The position numbers were made by a program, and so were the translations under genes. The notes under the pieces are model-generated. The model did no database searches and was not told where the DNA came from. It was given only the letters and a program-made list of their open reading frames with translations. This document shows positions 42,698-51,436 of a DNA stretch of 64,000 nucleotides, piece after piece. The DNA lies in contig NZ_JAOVZN010000006.1 in the NCBI RefSeq assembly GCF_025717045.1, positions 212,269-276,268 on the forward strand, written 5' to 3'. The DNA comes from Flavobacterium sp. SH_e (GTDB lineage: Bacteria; Bacteroidota; Bacteroidia; Flavobacteriales; Flavobacteriaceae). How positions within the stretch are numbered: the stretch's first letter is position 1; every line of letters starts with the position of its first letter.

Positions 42698-43487
42698 AAT
42701 TCTTATTTTAATTCCATATTACAATAATATAGAAGGATTGTTAAAGTCTTTAAGGTCAATAGATCCTGATGAAGAATCAGATGTGCTAATTGTTGATGAT
42801 GGAAGTGCAATTAAACTAAATGAAGATTTAGTTTATGAAAGTTTTAAAGCAAAAGGAAAAGTTTTTTTTAAGATTTTAGAAAAAAATGGAGGAATAGAAT
42901 CAGCATTAAACCAAGGGTTAGAAATAGCTCAAGCTAAAAAATATGAATATATTGCAAGATTAGATTGTGGTGATATTTGTTTAGGAAAAAGATTTCAGAT
43001 TCAACACCAATTTTTAAAAGAAAATCCCGAAATTAAAATTGTTGGTTCAAATGTATTGGCTGTTGATTGCAATGATAAATTTTTATATTCAATTAATCTT
43101 CCATTACATCATGAAGAGATAGAAAAAAAAATGTACTTCAATTCGATGCTCATACATCCTGCTGTAATGTTTTACACGTCAATAATTGAAACAATTGGAT
43201 ATTATCCTACTCATTATAAATCTGCTGAAGATTATGCTTTCTTTTTTGCTATTTTAAAAAAGTACAAAATGGCAAATATAAAAGAGTACTTGACCCAAAT
43301 TGAAATTAATGAAAAAGGGATTTCTTTGCAAAAAAGACAGCAGCAGGTAAAAAGCAGAATTCAAATCATAAAAGACAATTTTTATTTCGGATGGTATCCA
43401 ATCTATGGTCTTTTTAGAAATTATATACTCCTTATTTTGCCATATAATATAATTTTAGCGATTAAAAAAATGAAGAAAAATGCTTAA
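42690..43487 (+). CDS. glycosyltransferase family 2
   Basis: 265 residues. GT-A fold: ILIPYYNNIEGLLKSLRSI, then VLIVDDGSA (nucleotide-binding Asp pair), GGIESALNQGLEIAQAKKYEYIARLDCGDICLGKRF with LDCGD in place of a DxD, then the AEDYAFFFAIL acidic motif. A C-terminal hydrophobic part (about 240-260) may associate with the membrane. Adds one sugar to the repeat unit; donor and acceptor cannot be read. Overlaps both neighbours by 8 bp. Confidence 0.88.
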   Translation: MNKILILIPYYNNIEGLLKSLRSIDPDEESDVLIVDDGSAIKLNEDLVYESFKAKGKVFFKILEKNGGIESALNQGLEIAQAKKYEYIARLDCGDICLGKRFQIQHQFLKENPEIKIVGSNVLAVDCNDKFLYSINLPLHHEEIEKKMYFNSMLIHPAVMFYTSIIETIGYYPTHYKSAEDYAFFFAILKKYKMANIKEYLTQIEINEKGISLQKRQQQVKSRIQIIKDNFYFGWYPIYGLFRNYILLILPYNIILAIKKMKKNA

Positions 43488-44676
43488 TACATTAAAAAAG
43501 AACGGTTTTGAATACCTTGCTTATGGTTTAATATTATCGCTTTTTTTTTCAAAAGCGATTCCTAATATTATTTTAGCGGTTTTATCTTTATGGACAATTA
43601 TTGATTTTAGATCAATTCAAAAACCAAAATTCAGGTTTTCTTCTAGCAATTTTTTATTAGCAATATTAATTTTTTTAAGTTTTAAGTCGCTTCTCTTCGG
43701 AACAATAATTTATGATTTGAAAGTTTATAAAGGATTATTATTAATCTTTTGGCTTTCAATAGTTTTTCAGAGAATTAAATCTACAGATAAGTTAAAGACA
43801 GTTATTTTATGTGCAATAACTCTTGTCGTTGTAAGCTCACTTTTTTTAATTGCTTTGTATTATTTTAAAAACAAAAATCTTCCTTTTTCAAATACAGCTG
43901 AGGTTAATCAATTGTTGTTATTGGAGCGCCCTTATATTGGATTTATTGCTGTTTTGGGAATTTTTCTTGCTATTGAAAAAGCAATTTCAGATCCACCTTT
44001 AAAAAAGATATGGATTATTAATGGATTAATATTATTTCTGTTTATAGTTTTAATTTCAGCAAGAATTTCCATAATAACAATATTCATATTAGCAGCAGTT
44101 TATCTAATGTTTTATTTTAAAATTAGTAGATTGAAAAAGGCTGTTATTTTAATAAGTTTAGCCATTGGATTTGTGCTTTTAATTTTTACTAATAAAAATA
44201 TATCTGAGCGTTTTTTTATAAAAAGCAATTTTTCAGAGTCTTTGAAAACAGCATCAGATTATGAACCAAGAATCGTGATTTGGGATTGTGCCTATCAAAT
44301 GACAAAAGAAAATGATTTTAAAATTTTAATTGGATTTGAAGGTTACCAAAGAATAAGAGAACTTTTTTTGAATTGTTATTCCTCAAAGATTGAAAATGAA
44401 TCAAAACGAGAATATTTTTTATCAGAGAAATTTAATTCGCATAACCAGTTTATCGATTTCTATTTAATTGGAGGAATTACAGCTTTTTTATTGTTTGTCG
44501 CTTTCTTTGTAAAATTAATATCTGAATCTAAATCTGATTTTTTCAAAGTAGCGATCGCAGTTTCGTTCTTACTTTTTTTTATAGTAGAAAATATATTTTA
44601 TCGACAATTTGGATGTTATTTGTTTGGTATATTTATACTAATTTTGGCCCATAATAAAATAAATGAAGAAAATTAA
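43480..44676 (+). CDS. O-antigen polymerase/ligase-family membrane protein 2
   Basis: 398 residues with about 10-12 hydrophobic segments. The family signature is less complete than in the first paralogue: after ASDYEPRIVIWDCAYQMTKENDFKILIGFEGYQRIRELFLNCYSS the loop ends SEKFNSHNQFIDFYLIGGITAFLLFVAFF, i.e. the conserved HNxxxxxxxxxGxxG element of Wzy/WaaL proteins. With 41306-42697 this makes two polymerase/ligase candidates in one cluster, one possibly the polymerase and the other the ligase. Overlaps the preceding GT2 gene by 8 bp and the next GT4 gene by 14 bp. Confidence 0.75.
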   Translation: MLNTLKKNGFEYLAYGLILSLFFSKAIPNIILAVLSLWTIIDFRSIQKPKFRFSSSNFLLAILIFLSFKSLLFGTIIYDLKVYKGLLLIFWLSIVFQRIKSTDKLKTVILCAITLVVVSSLFLIALYYFKNKNLPFSNTAEVNQLLLLERPYIGFIAVLGIFLAIEKAISDPPLKKIWIINGLILFLFIVLISARISIITIFILAAVYLMFYFKISRLKKAVILISLAIGFVLLIFTNKNISERFFIKSNFSESLKTASDYEPRIVIWDCAYQMTKENDFKILIGFEGYQRIRELFLNCYSSKIENESKREYFLSEKFNSHNQFIDFYLIGGITAFLLFVAFFVKLISESKSDFFKVAIAVSFLLFFIVENIFYRQFGCYLFGIFILILAHNKINEEN

Positions 44677-45787
44677 AATTGCTCATATTCTACATTCAGT
44701 TGGAGGAGTTGATGTCTCTTTGAGGCAGATACTTCACAATTTGGATACTAAGACTTTTGAGAATATTGTAATTCATGGGGATTCGGACACTATAAATGGG
44801 TTTGTAGATAAAGATGCTAAACCAATTGTAGATTATAAGCTTCCAATTTACAGAGAAATATCTTTTAAAAGTGATTTTCAGGCAATTTTAAAGACCTGGA
44901 AAATCATTCGTAAAGAAAAACCAGACTTGATACATTCACATAGTACAAAGGGTGGTGTTATTGGTAGAATAGTTGGTTTTTTGACAGGAATAAAAGTTTT
45001 ACACACGCCACAAGCATTTTCTTTTTTGAGTGCGGAGAGTAAAATTAAAAAAGTATTTTTTTTAATAATTGAAAAAATGCTTTCTAAAGGAAAAACGATT
45101 TTATTAGCTTCGTCACAATCTGAGCTAAATAGAGCGATAAATGAAGTTGGTTTTCCAAAATCAAAAACGAATCTGTTTAATAATGCGATAGAACCAATCG
45201 AAAATATTTTTGATTTATCAATACCTAAAACATGGCCAGACCAATATCTTTGTACAGTTGGAAGACCTTGTTATCAAAAAAACATTGAAGAATTAATTGA
45301 AGTTTTATATGAACTCAATAAATCAGTAGATGTACATTTGGTTATTTTAGGTTTAGGACATCATGCAGATCATATTAAACAAGTGGAAGATTTAATAGTG
45401 AAACTAAATTTAAAAGAAAAAGTAACATTATTAAGTTGGACTTCGAGAGAAGATGTTTTAAACATTATTAGTAAATCAAAACTATATCTTTCTACTGCAC
45501 GTTATGAGGGATTGCCTTATTCTGTAATTGAAAGTTTGGCATTATCAATTCCAGGCGTAGTCTCTGACTGTGACGGCAACCGAGATCTAATTATAAATGG
45601 ATTTAACGGTTACTGCATTAAAGAAAACAATACAGAAGAATTCAGTCAAAAAATAATTGAATTACTTCAAAACGAAAATAAATATTTAGAGTTCTCAAAA
45701 AATGCGAAGGAAACTTTTGAAAAGAATCATAATATTTATCAAAAAATAGATGATCTCGAAAGTATTTACAACGCACAATTAAAATAA
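44663..45787 (+). CDS. glycosyltransferase family 4
   Basis: 374 residues with GT-B fold. N-terminal Rossmann domain starts [22 protein letters not shown] and contains [15 protein letters not shown]. The C-terminal domain begins [22 protein letters not shown] and contains [16 protein letters not shown] and the E-x7-E motif in [22 protein letters not shown], with [11 protein letters not shown] near the end. Retaining transferase acting on the surface glycan; donor unknown. Its start lies 14 bp inside the preceding gene, and the next gene starts 1 bp after its stop. Confidence 0.9.
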   Translation: MKKIKIAHILHSVGGVDVSLRQILHNLDTKTFENIVIHGDSDTINGFVDKDAKPIVDYKLPIYREISFKSDFQAILKTWKIIRKEKPDLIHSHSTKGGVIGRIVGFLTGIKVLHTPQAFSFLSAESKIKKVFFLIIEKMLSKGKTILLASSQSELNRAINEVGFPKSKTNLFNNAIEPIENIFDLSIPKTWPDQYLCTVGRPCYQKNIEELIEVLYELNKSVDVHLVILGLGHHADHIKQVEDLIVKLNLKEKVTLLSWTSREDVLNIISKSKLYLSTARYEGLPYSVIESLALSIPGVVSDCDGNRDLIINGFNGYCIKENNTEEFSQKIIELLQNENKYLEFSKNAKETFEKNHNIYQKIDDLESIYNAQLK

Positions 45788-45788
45788 C

Positions 45789-46772
45789 ATGAAAAGAATA
45801 CTTATTACTGGAGCGGCAGGTTTTTTAGGATCGCATTTATGTGACAGATTTATCAAAGAAGGTTACTTTGTGATTGGAATGGATAATTTGATTACTGGTG
45901 ATCTTAAAAATATTGAGCATTTATTCAAACTAGAAAACTTTGAGTTTTATCATCATGATATTACCAAGTTTGTTCACGTTCCTGGTGATTTAGATTATAT
46001 ACTGCATTTTGCATCACCAGCAAGTCCGATCGATTATTTAAAAATTCCAATTCAGACTTTAAAAGTAGGTTCTTTAGGAACGCATAATTTATTGGGATTA
46101 GCTCGAGTTAAAAAAGCAAGAATTTTGATTGCTTCGACTTCAGAAGTTTATGGAGATCCATTAGTTCATCCTCAGACTGAAGAATATTACGGAAATGTAA
46201 ATACAATTGGTCCGCGTGGTGTTTATGATGAAGCAAAACGTTTTCAGGAATCTATCACAATGGCGTACCATACTTTTCACGGAGTAGAAACCAGAATTGT
46301 TCGTATTTTTAATACTTACGGACCAAGAATGCGATTAAACGACGGACGTGTAATTCCAGCATTTATTGGTCAGGCATTACGCGGTGAAGATCTAACCATT
46401 TTTGGTGACGGAATGCAAACGCGTTCTTTCTGTTATGTTGATGACCAAGTAGAAGGTATTTTCAGATTACTGCATTCTGATTATGTGTATCCAGTTAACA
46501 TTGGAAATCCAGACGAAATCACGATCAAAGATTTTGCGGAAGAAATTATAAAATTGACTGGAACAAACCAAAAAGTGGTTTATCATCCGTTGCCAGTAAA
46601 CGATCCGTTGCAGCGTCAGCCAGATACAACAAAAGCAAAAGAATTGTTAGGTTGGGAAGCAAAAGTGAGTCGTGCCGAAGGAATGAAAATTACTTATGAT
46701 TATTTCAGATCGTTGTCTCCAGAGGAACTTTCGAAAGAAGAGCACAAAGATTTTTCAAGCTATATTAAATAA
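45789..46772 (+). CDS. UDP-glucuronate decarboxylase (UXS-type SDR)
   Basis: 327-residue extended short-chain dehydrogenase. NAD-binding [11 protein letters not shown] starts at residue 8, and the catalytic Tyr146-x3-Lys150 is in [11 protein letters not shown]-like landmarks are FHVAS-type [56 protein letters not shown] and [14 protein letters not shown]. These match UDP-xylose synthase rather than UDP-glucose epimerase. It would provide UDP-xylose (with the 4-keto intermediate) for the locus. Base composition is closer to housekeeping genes than that of the preceding transferases, so it may belong to the conserved part of the locus. Confidence 0.85.
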   Translation: MKRILITGAAGFLGSHLCDRFIKEGYFVIGMDNLITGDLKNIEHLFKLENFEFYHHDITKFVHVPGDLDYILHFASPASPIDYLKIPIQTLKVGSLGTHNLLGLARVKKARILIASTSEVYGDPLVHPQTEEYYGNVNTIGPRGVYDEAKRFQESITMAYHTFHGVETRIVRIFNTYGPRMRLNDGRVIPAFIGQALRGEDLTIFGDGMQTRSFCYVDDQVEGIFRLLHSDYVYPVNIGNPDEITIKDFAEEIIKLTGTNQKVVYHPLPVNDPLQRQPDTTKAKELLGWEAKVSRAEGMKITYDYFRSLSPEELSKEEHKDFSSYIK

Positions 46773-46802
46773 AAATTCCACTTTTTAAGAAAATAAATTC
46801 TA

Positions 46803-47570
46803 ATGAACGATTTAGTATCTATTTTAACACCAACATTTAATACTGAAAAGTTCATTAGATTAACAATAGAATCGGCTCAAAATCAAACCTATACAAATTG
46901 GGAAATGATTTTGGTTGATGATGCTTCTACAGATAATACGGTTGCTATAATTGAGGAATTTGTTAAAAATGACAGCCGAATAAAGCTTTTCAAATTACCA
47001 GAAAATCGCGGAAATGGTTTTGCCAGAAACGCCGCTTTAGAAAAAGCAACAGGAAAATATATAGCTTATTTAGACGCTGATGATTTATGGTTTCCTGAGA
47101 AATTAGAAAAGCAAATTCAGTTTTTAAAAGCAAATAATTTACACTTTACTTTCAGCTTTTACGATTCTATTGATGAGGACGGAAATGATTTGAATAGAAA
47201 AGTAGAATCACCAAATCCGTTAACTTATAAACAATTGTTTTTTTGTAATTATGTAGGTAATTTGACAGCCATTTATGATGCAGATTATTTTGGGAAAATT
47301 ATCTTGGAGACCTCTCAAAAAAGACAAGATTGGAGAATATGGCTTACGATTTTAAAACAAATTAAAATAGCAAAACCAGTTCCAGAATCTTTAGCTTTTT
47401 ACAGAATTAGAAAAGATTCTGTTTCCTCTTCAAAATTTAAATTGATTAAACATAATTTTGGTGTTTACAGAGAATTTCACGGATATAATTTTGCGTTTTC
47501 TGTTTTATTGATGATGAGGTTTTTATTTACTCAATTGATAATCAAACCAAAATATATAAAGAAGATTTAA
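46803..47570 (+). CDS. glycosyltransferase family 2
   Basis: 255 residues. Classic GT-A start LVSILTPTFNTEKFIRLTIESAQNQTYTNWEMILVDDASTDNT, then NGFARNAALEKATGKYIAYLDADDLWFPEKL with the DxD-type LDADD, and QKRQDWRIWLTIL as third motif. C-terminal hydrophobic stretch. Last gene of the polysaccharide run on the plus strand; the palindrome array follows immediately. Substrate unknown. Confidence 0.9.
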   Translation: MNDLVSILTPTFNTEKFIRLTIESAQNQTYTNWEMILVDDASTDNTVAIIEEFVKNDSRIKLFKLPENRGNGFARNAALEKATGKYIAYLDADDLWFPEKLEKQIQFLKANNLHFTFSFYDSIDEDGNDLNRKVESPNPLTYKQLFFCNYVGNLTAIYDADYFGKIILETSQKRQDWRIWLTILKQIKIAKPVPESLAFYRIRKDSVSSSKFKLIKHNFGVYREFHGYNFAFSVLLMMRFLFTQLIIKPKYIKKI

Positions 47571-47576
47571 AATTCA

Positions 47577-47725
47577 ACTTGATGTCGCAATTTGCGACTT
47601 CAAGTTTCAAGGTCACAATTTTTGACCATGAAGAATTTCGCTTAGAATTCGAAGTCACAATTTGTGACCTCCAGTTTTTTTTTAATAATACGTTTCGATT
47701 TCTAAGGTCGCAATTTGCGACCTTA
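47577..47725. repeat. array of four GTCGCAATTTGCGAC-type palindromes
   Basis: Copies at about 47577-47605 (ends ACTTGA/TCAAGT), 47609-47630, 47648-47673 and 47703-47725 (TAAGGTCGCAATTTGCGACC + TTA). Core is GGTCRCAATTTGYGACC, two copies with A/T variants. The array fills the 160-bp gap between the GT2 gene and the ORF6N stop codon. A further copy is inside the ORF6N gene itself. Confidence 0.85.
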
Positions 47726-47730
47726 AAGAA

Positions 47731-48261
47731 TTATTTTTTATAACCAATCTTTACTCTTTCAGATTCATTTTCTTTCTTTTCAGTCAATTCATCTAAATAA
47801 GAAAAAACCAATTCAATATTTTTATCGTGATTTTCTAACTTTTTTTGAATCTGTAGAATATCAACCTTAATTTCAGTTGTATCTAAAAGCATTTGTCTCA
47901 CTTTGGTGAAAATCCGCATAATTTGAATATTGGTCTGAATTGCTTTGTCACTTTTTAAGACGCTTGAAAGCATCAAAATTCCATGTTCAGTAAAGGCATA
48001 AGGGAGATATTTTAAGTTTGAACCTCTTCCATTCTTCAAGGTCGCAATTTGCGACCTTGAAGAATTGTATTCATTTTCAGTTAGCTGAAACATGAAATCT
48101 TCAGGAAACCGTGATAAATTTCTTTTTACTTGTTCATTTAATCTTTTAGTTTCGACATCATAAAGCATGGCTAAATCGCTATCCAGCATCACTTTTTGAC
48201 CACGGATAAAATATATTTTATTAGAAATTGTTTCTTCAGAAAGTAAAGATTGATCTTCCAT
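47731..48261 (-). CDS. ORF6N-domain protein
   Basis: 176 residues. ORF6N domain (about 8-95): IYFIRGQKVMLDSDLAMLYDVETKRLNEQVKRN, RFPEDFMFQLTENEY, then RSQIATLKNGRGSNLKYLPYAFTEHGILMLSSVLKSDKA. The C-terminus is a coiled coil (about 130-170). ORF6N domains occur in phage antirepressors and in many chromosomal bacterial proteins; DNA binding is assumed. The gene is not next to any phage gene. Residues 66-77 (NSSRSQIATLKN) are encoded by a 33-nt near-perfect palindrome of the same family as the array right behind the stop codon. Confidence 0.88.
   Translation of the reverse strand: MEDQSLLSEETISNKIYFIRGQKVMLDSDLAMLYDVETKRLNEQVKRNLSRFPEDFMFQLTENEYNSSRSQIATLKNGRGSNLKYLPYAFTEHGILMLSSVLKSDKAIQTNIQIMRIFTKVRQMLLDTTEIKVDILQIQKKLENHDKNIELVFSYLDELTEKKENESERVKIGYKK
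48032..48064. repeat. 33-nt palindrome inside the ORF6N gene
   Basis: Arms TTCTTCAAGGTCGCAA and TTGCGACCTTGAAGAA around a central T pair perfectly. It encodes the conserved RSQIATL segment of ORF6N and shares the core of the array at 47577-47725. Confidence 0.9.
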
Positions 48262-48304
48262 AAGTTTTTAATTAGAAAAACAAATGTAAGATTTTATTTA
48301 TGTT

Positions 48305-49615
48305 TTATAAATAAGATTTAAACTGTTTTAGTTTCCCGCGATTGGTTCTTTCTAAAACCGTTTTTCTTGTAAAAGTGAAGTTTAAATTAGGTTCTAAATA
48401 CAAATCTATAGCTTCTTTTATTTTTTGAATTTGTTCTGAAACTAATTCATTTTCAGAAACATATTCAATTTCAAAAGTGTCTAATTTAGTTTGTTTGATA
48501 ATGAATTCTTTCACGTTTCCATCATCTTCAATGATGCTTTTGGTTACATAATAAAATGTCAAACCTGGAGATTTTTTACCACTTGGTAAAACGGCAACAT
48601 CATTGGTTCTTCCAATTAATTTTTTAAGAATTGGTTTTTTAGGTGTACTATTTTCATCCAAAATTCCGATGTCGCCAATTTCATATCGAATGAAAGGATT
48701 TGCTTTGTTGAACAAAGATGTAATCACAATTTTTCCTTCCGTTCCATGTGGAACAGGGTTATTGTTTTCATCTAAAATTTCCACAAAAAGAGTTTCAGCA
48801 TTTACCTGCCATTCGCCTTTAGGGTTTTCAAAAGCAATTAAATCTAATTCAGAAGCGCCATATTCATTGATAATCGGAATTCCGAATTGTTTTTCTAAAA
48901 GCTTTTTATCCGATTCAAAAAGCATTTCTGAAGTTACGAAACAAGCTTTTAAAGTTGGACAAATATCTTTTAAAACAATATTTTTCTTTTCTAAATATTT
49001 GGCAAATAATACAATAGAACTGGTATAACCATTAATGTAATCGAATTTTTTCGTTCTGAATTTTTTTAGGAATTTCTCTAAAATAGCATCAGATAAATCA
49101 AAAACCGGAAAACGAAAACGTCCACTCAAAAAATCCTTAAATCGCTCTTTTTGATATCCAATAAAATCCATTGGAATTCCATAAAAACGTGCCTGATACG
49201 AATGGTTAAAATCAATGCCAAACCAGCCAAAACGCATAATGTTGGAAGCCCAAGTTAAAGCGTGCGAATACTTGTCTTTTGCAAAAACAAAAGGAGTTCC
49301 GCTAGATCCAGATGTTTTGTTGAGGTAAACAGTTTTTTTTGAATAACCTTTTGAAAGTCTTTCTTCCAGAGGTTTTTGCAAATTTTGCTTATTTAAAATT
49401 GGAAGTTCTTCCCAACTTTTAGCAGTTGAATTTCCAGCTAATTGACTATAAAAAGGATTATTTTCCAAATGAAAATCGACAATTTCTTTTTTCTTTTTTT
49501 CAAGAAAAACAGCATATTCTTGTTCAGATAAATTGACAATTTTTTGCAATTCGGCTTTAGCTTTCTTTATCGGAAAACCATTTAAACGAAGCGTAATGTC
49601 AAATATAGAAATCAT
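48305..49615 (-). CDS. CapK/PaaK-like adenylate-forming enzyme
   Basis: 436 residues. Phosphate-binding loop VYLNKTSGSSGTPFVFAKDKYSH (about 95-117), INEYGASELDLIAFENPKGEW (about 232-252), IRYEIGDIGILDE (about 310-322), then the C-terminal lid domain (GRTNDVAVLPSGKKSPG). This is the phenylacetate-CoA ligase family; CapK-type members sit in polysaccharide loci and probably activate an acyl or sugar-acid moiety. It runs against the plus-strand glycan genes, separated by the ORF6N gene. A GTTCCATGTGGAAC palindrome (one mismatch pair from parS) lies at 48741-48754. Confidence 0.85.
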   Translation of the reverse strand: MISIFDITLRLNGFPIKKAKAELQKIVNLSEQEYAVFLEKKKKEIVDFHLENNPFYSQLAGNSTAKSWEELPILNKQNLQKPLEERLSKGYSKKTVYLNKTSGSSGTPFVFAKDKYSHALTWASNIMRFGWFGIDFNHSYQARFYGIPMDFIGYQKERFKDFLSGRFRFPVFDLSDAILEKFLKKFRTKKFDYINGYTSSIVLFAKYLEKKNIVLKDICPTLKACFVTSEMLFESDKKLLEKQFGIPIINEYGASELDLIAFENPKGEWQVNAETLFVEILDENNNPVPHGTEGKIVITSLFNKANPFIRYEIGDIGILDENSTPKKPILKKLIGRTNDVAVLPSGKKSPGLTFYYVTKSIIEDDGNVKEFIIKQTKLDTFEIEYVSENELVSEQIQKIKEAIDLYLEPNLNFTFTRKTVLERTNRGKLKQFKSYL

Positions 49616-49748
49616 TAGGGACTAATTTTTCGTCAAAAATAATATTATCCAGTTACTAACATGGAAGAATGAGCAACTTTTTAAGATTAAATTATTTTTT
49701 AAGTTCAAAAGCAATTATTTTTGCACCACAACTAAAATACAACAACAC

Positions 49749-51023
49749 ATGACAATTTTATTATTGGGATCAGGCGGAAGAGAGCATGCATTTGCGTGGA
49801 AAATGGTTCAGAGTCCACTTTGCGAAAAACTTTTTGTAGTACCTGGAAATGCGGGAACTGCTGCAATTGCTGAAAACGTTGCGATTTCTGCAACCGATTT
49901 TGAAGCAGTAAAAGCATTAGTGCTAAAAGAAAATATAAGTTTAGTAGTCGTAGGACCTGAAGATCCTTTAGTAAAAGGTGTGTACGATTATTTTAAAAAT
50001 GACGAAAGTTTAAAACATATTCCGGTTATTGGACCATCAAAAGTTGGAGCACAATTAGAAGGAAGTAAAGAATTTGCAAAAGAATTCTTGATGAAACATA
50101 ATATTCCAACTGCAGCTTACGACAGTTTTACTGCCGAAACAGTTGAAGAAGGATGCCAATTTCTAGAAACTTTACAGCCTCCTTACGTTTTAAAAGCAGA
50201 TGGATTGGCAGCTGGAAAAGGAGTTTTGATTATTCAAGATCTTGAAGAAGCAAAAACGGAATTAAGAAACATGTTGGTTCATGCAAAATTCGGTACAGCG
50301 AGTTCAAAAGTTGTTATTGAAGAATTCTTGGACGGAATCGAATTAAGCTGTTTCGTTTTAACGGATGGAAAAAACTATAAAATTCTTCCAACGGCAAAAG
50401 ATTACAAAAGAATTGGTGAAGGAGATACAGGTTTAAACACAGGTGGTATGGGAGCGGTTTCTCCAGTTCCTTACGTAGATTCAGTTTTAATGGAAAAAAT
50501 TGAAACTCGTATTGTAAAACCAACAATCGAAGGTTTCCAAAAAGATGGAATTGAATATAAAGGATTTGTTTTCATTGGTTTAATTAATGTTAAAAATGAA
50601 CCAATCGTTATTGAGTACAACGTAAGAATGGGAGATCCTGAAACTGAAGTTGTAGTTCCAAGATTGAAATCAGATTTAGTAGAATTATTTTTGTCTGTTG
50701 CAGATCAGAAATTAGGAGATTTCAATTTAGAAATCGATCCAAGAAGCGCTACAACTGTTATGGTGGTTTCTGGCGGATATCCTGAAGATTTCGAAAAAGG
50801 AAAAGTTATTTCTGGTTTAGAAAACATTGAGGATTCTATAGTTTTTCATGCGGGAACAAAATTAGATAACGGAAATGTCGTTACTAATGGAGGACGTGTA
50901 ATTGCTGTAACATCTTACGGAGATAATTTCCAAGAGGCTATAAAAAAATCTTACCAAAACATAGATAAACTAAGCTTTGATAAGATGTATTTTAGAAAAG
51001 ATATCGGCTTTGATTTAATTTAA
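49749..51023 (+). CDS. purD: phosphoribosylamine-glycine ligase
   Basis: GARS enzyme of purine synthesis (phosphoribosylamine + glycine + ATP). 424 residues. N-terminal GSGGREHAFAWKMVQSPLCEKLFVVPGNAGT, ATP-grasp core with YVLKADGLAAGKGVLI, then FVLTDGKNYKILPTAKDYKRIGEGDTGLNTGGMGAVSPVPY and EYNVRMGDPETEVVVPRL. Standard length and motifs throughout. TATTTTTG at 49716-49723 may be the -7 box. Monocistronic; hairpin at 51036-51067 follows. Confidence 0.97.
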   Translation: MTILLLGSGGREHAFAWKMVQSPLCEKLFVVPGNAGTAAIAENVAISATDFEAVKALVLKENISLVVVGPEDPLVKGVYDYFKNDESLKHIPVIGPSKVGAQLEGSKEFAKEFLMKHNIPTAAYDSFTAETVEEGCQFLETLQPPYVLKADGLAAGKGVLIIQDLEEAKTELRNMLVHAKFGTASSKVVIEEFLDGIELSCFVLTDGKNYKILPTAKDYKRIGEGDTGLNTGGMGAVSPVPYVDSVLMEKIETRIVKPTIEGFQKDGIEYKGFVFIGLINVKNEPIVIEYNVRMGDPETEVVVPRLKSDLVELFLSVADQKLGDFNLEIDPRSATTVMVVSGGYPEDFEKGKVISGLENIEDSIVFHAGTKLDNGNVVTNGGRVIAVTSYGDNFQEAIKKSYQNIDKLSFDKMYFRKDIGFDLI

Positions 51024-51035
51024 AAAATAAATTTG

Positions 51036-51067
51036 ACCAACCCTTTTAATTAAGGGTTTGGTTTTTA
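51036..51067. terminator. terminator between purD and DUF6341 gene
   Basis: ACCAACCCTT / AAGGGTTTGGT with one bulge, T run on the plus side. It overlaps the stop codon of the convergent DUF6341 gene. Confidence 0.7.
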
Positions 51068-51295
51068 TTTTAAAAATGAATGAGCTGTTGTATCTTGGTT
51101 TTCTGTTCCAGCGTCATCAAAAATACGTAATTGTTTAATCCAATAAACGATTGCGCATGCACAGATGATCATGAAAATCCAGTTAATAGTGTTTGCACCA
51201 AACCATGTAATTAATTCCAAACGACGTAAAAAGTCAAGAGGAGCAAACAAAATGTTAACGAATAGGTATTGAATTCCTTCGAAAAAAGCTGTCAT
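51065..51295 (-). CDS. DUF6341-like small membrane protein
   Basis: 76 residues. A hydrophobic N-terminal helix (about 7-20), then RRLELITWFGANTINWIFMIICACAIVYWIKQLRIFDD (second membrane helix about 37-55) and a polar tail with Asn/Thr. It fits the small DUF6341 proteins that neighbour purD and DUF6427 in flavobacteria. Older annotations sometimes call it a uracil phosphoribosyltransferase by proximity to upp, which the sequence does not support. Confidence 0.7.
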   Translation of the reverse strand: MTAFFEGIQYLFVNILFAPLDFLRRLELITWFGANTINWIFMIICACAIVYWIKQLRIFDDAGTENQDTTAHSFLK

Positions 51296-51436
51296 AATTT
51301 TAAAAATTATATGTTATTTATTGTTGTGTAATGTCTTGAAGATAAAATTCAGCGAACCAAATCTTTTTTCAACTTGTTAGGTTTTTCCTTTTAAACAAGT
51401 AGTATCTTTACAATCACAAAAGTATAAAATATCCTT

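Noticed and set aside
47731..48261. ORF6N gene as evidence for a prophage
   Set aside because: No integrase, structural or lysis genes lie nearby; ORF6N proteins are common as isolated chromosomal genes in Bacteroidota.
51065..51295. Uracil phosphoribosyltransferase assignment for the small 76-aa gene
   Set aside because: No PRPP loop or phosphoribosyltransferase fold; the real upp is at 52361-53014. The product is a small membrane protein.
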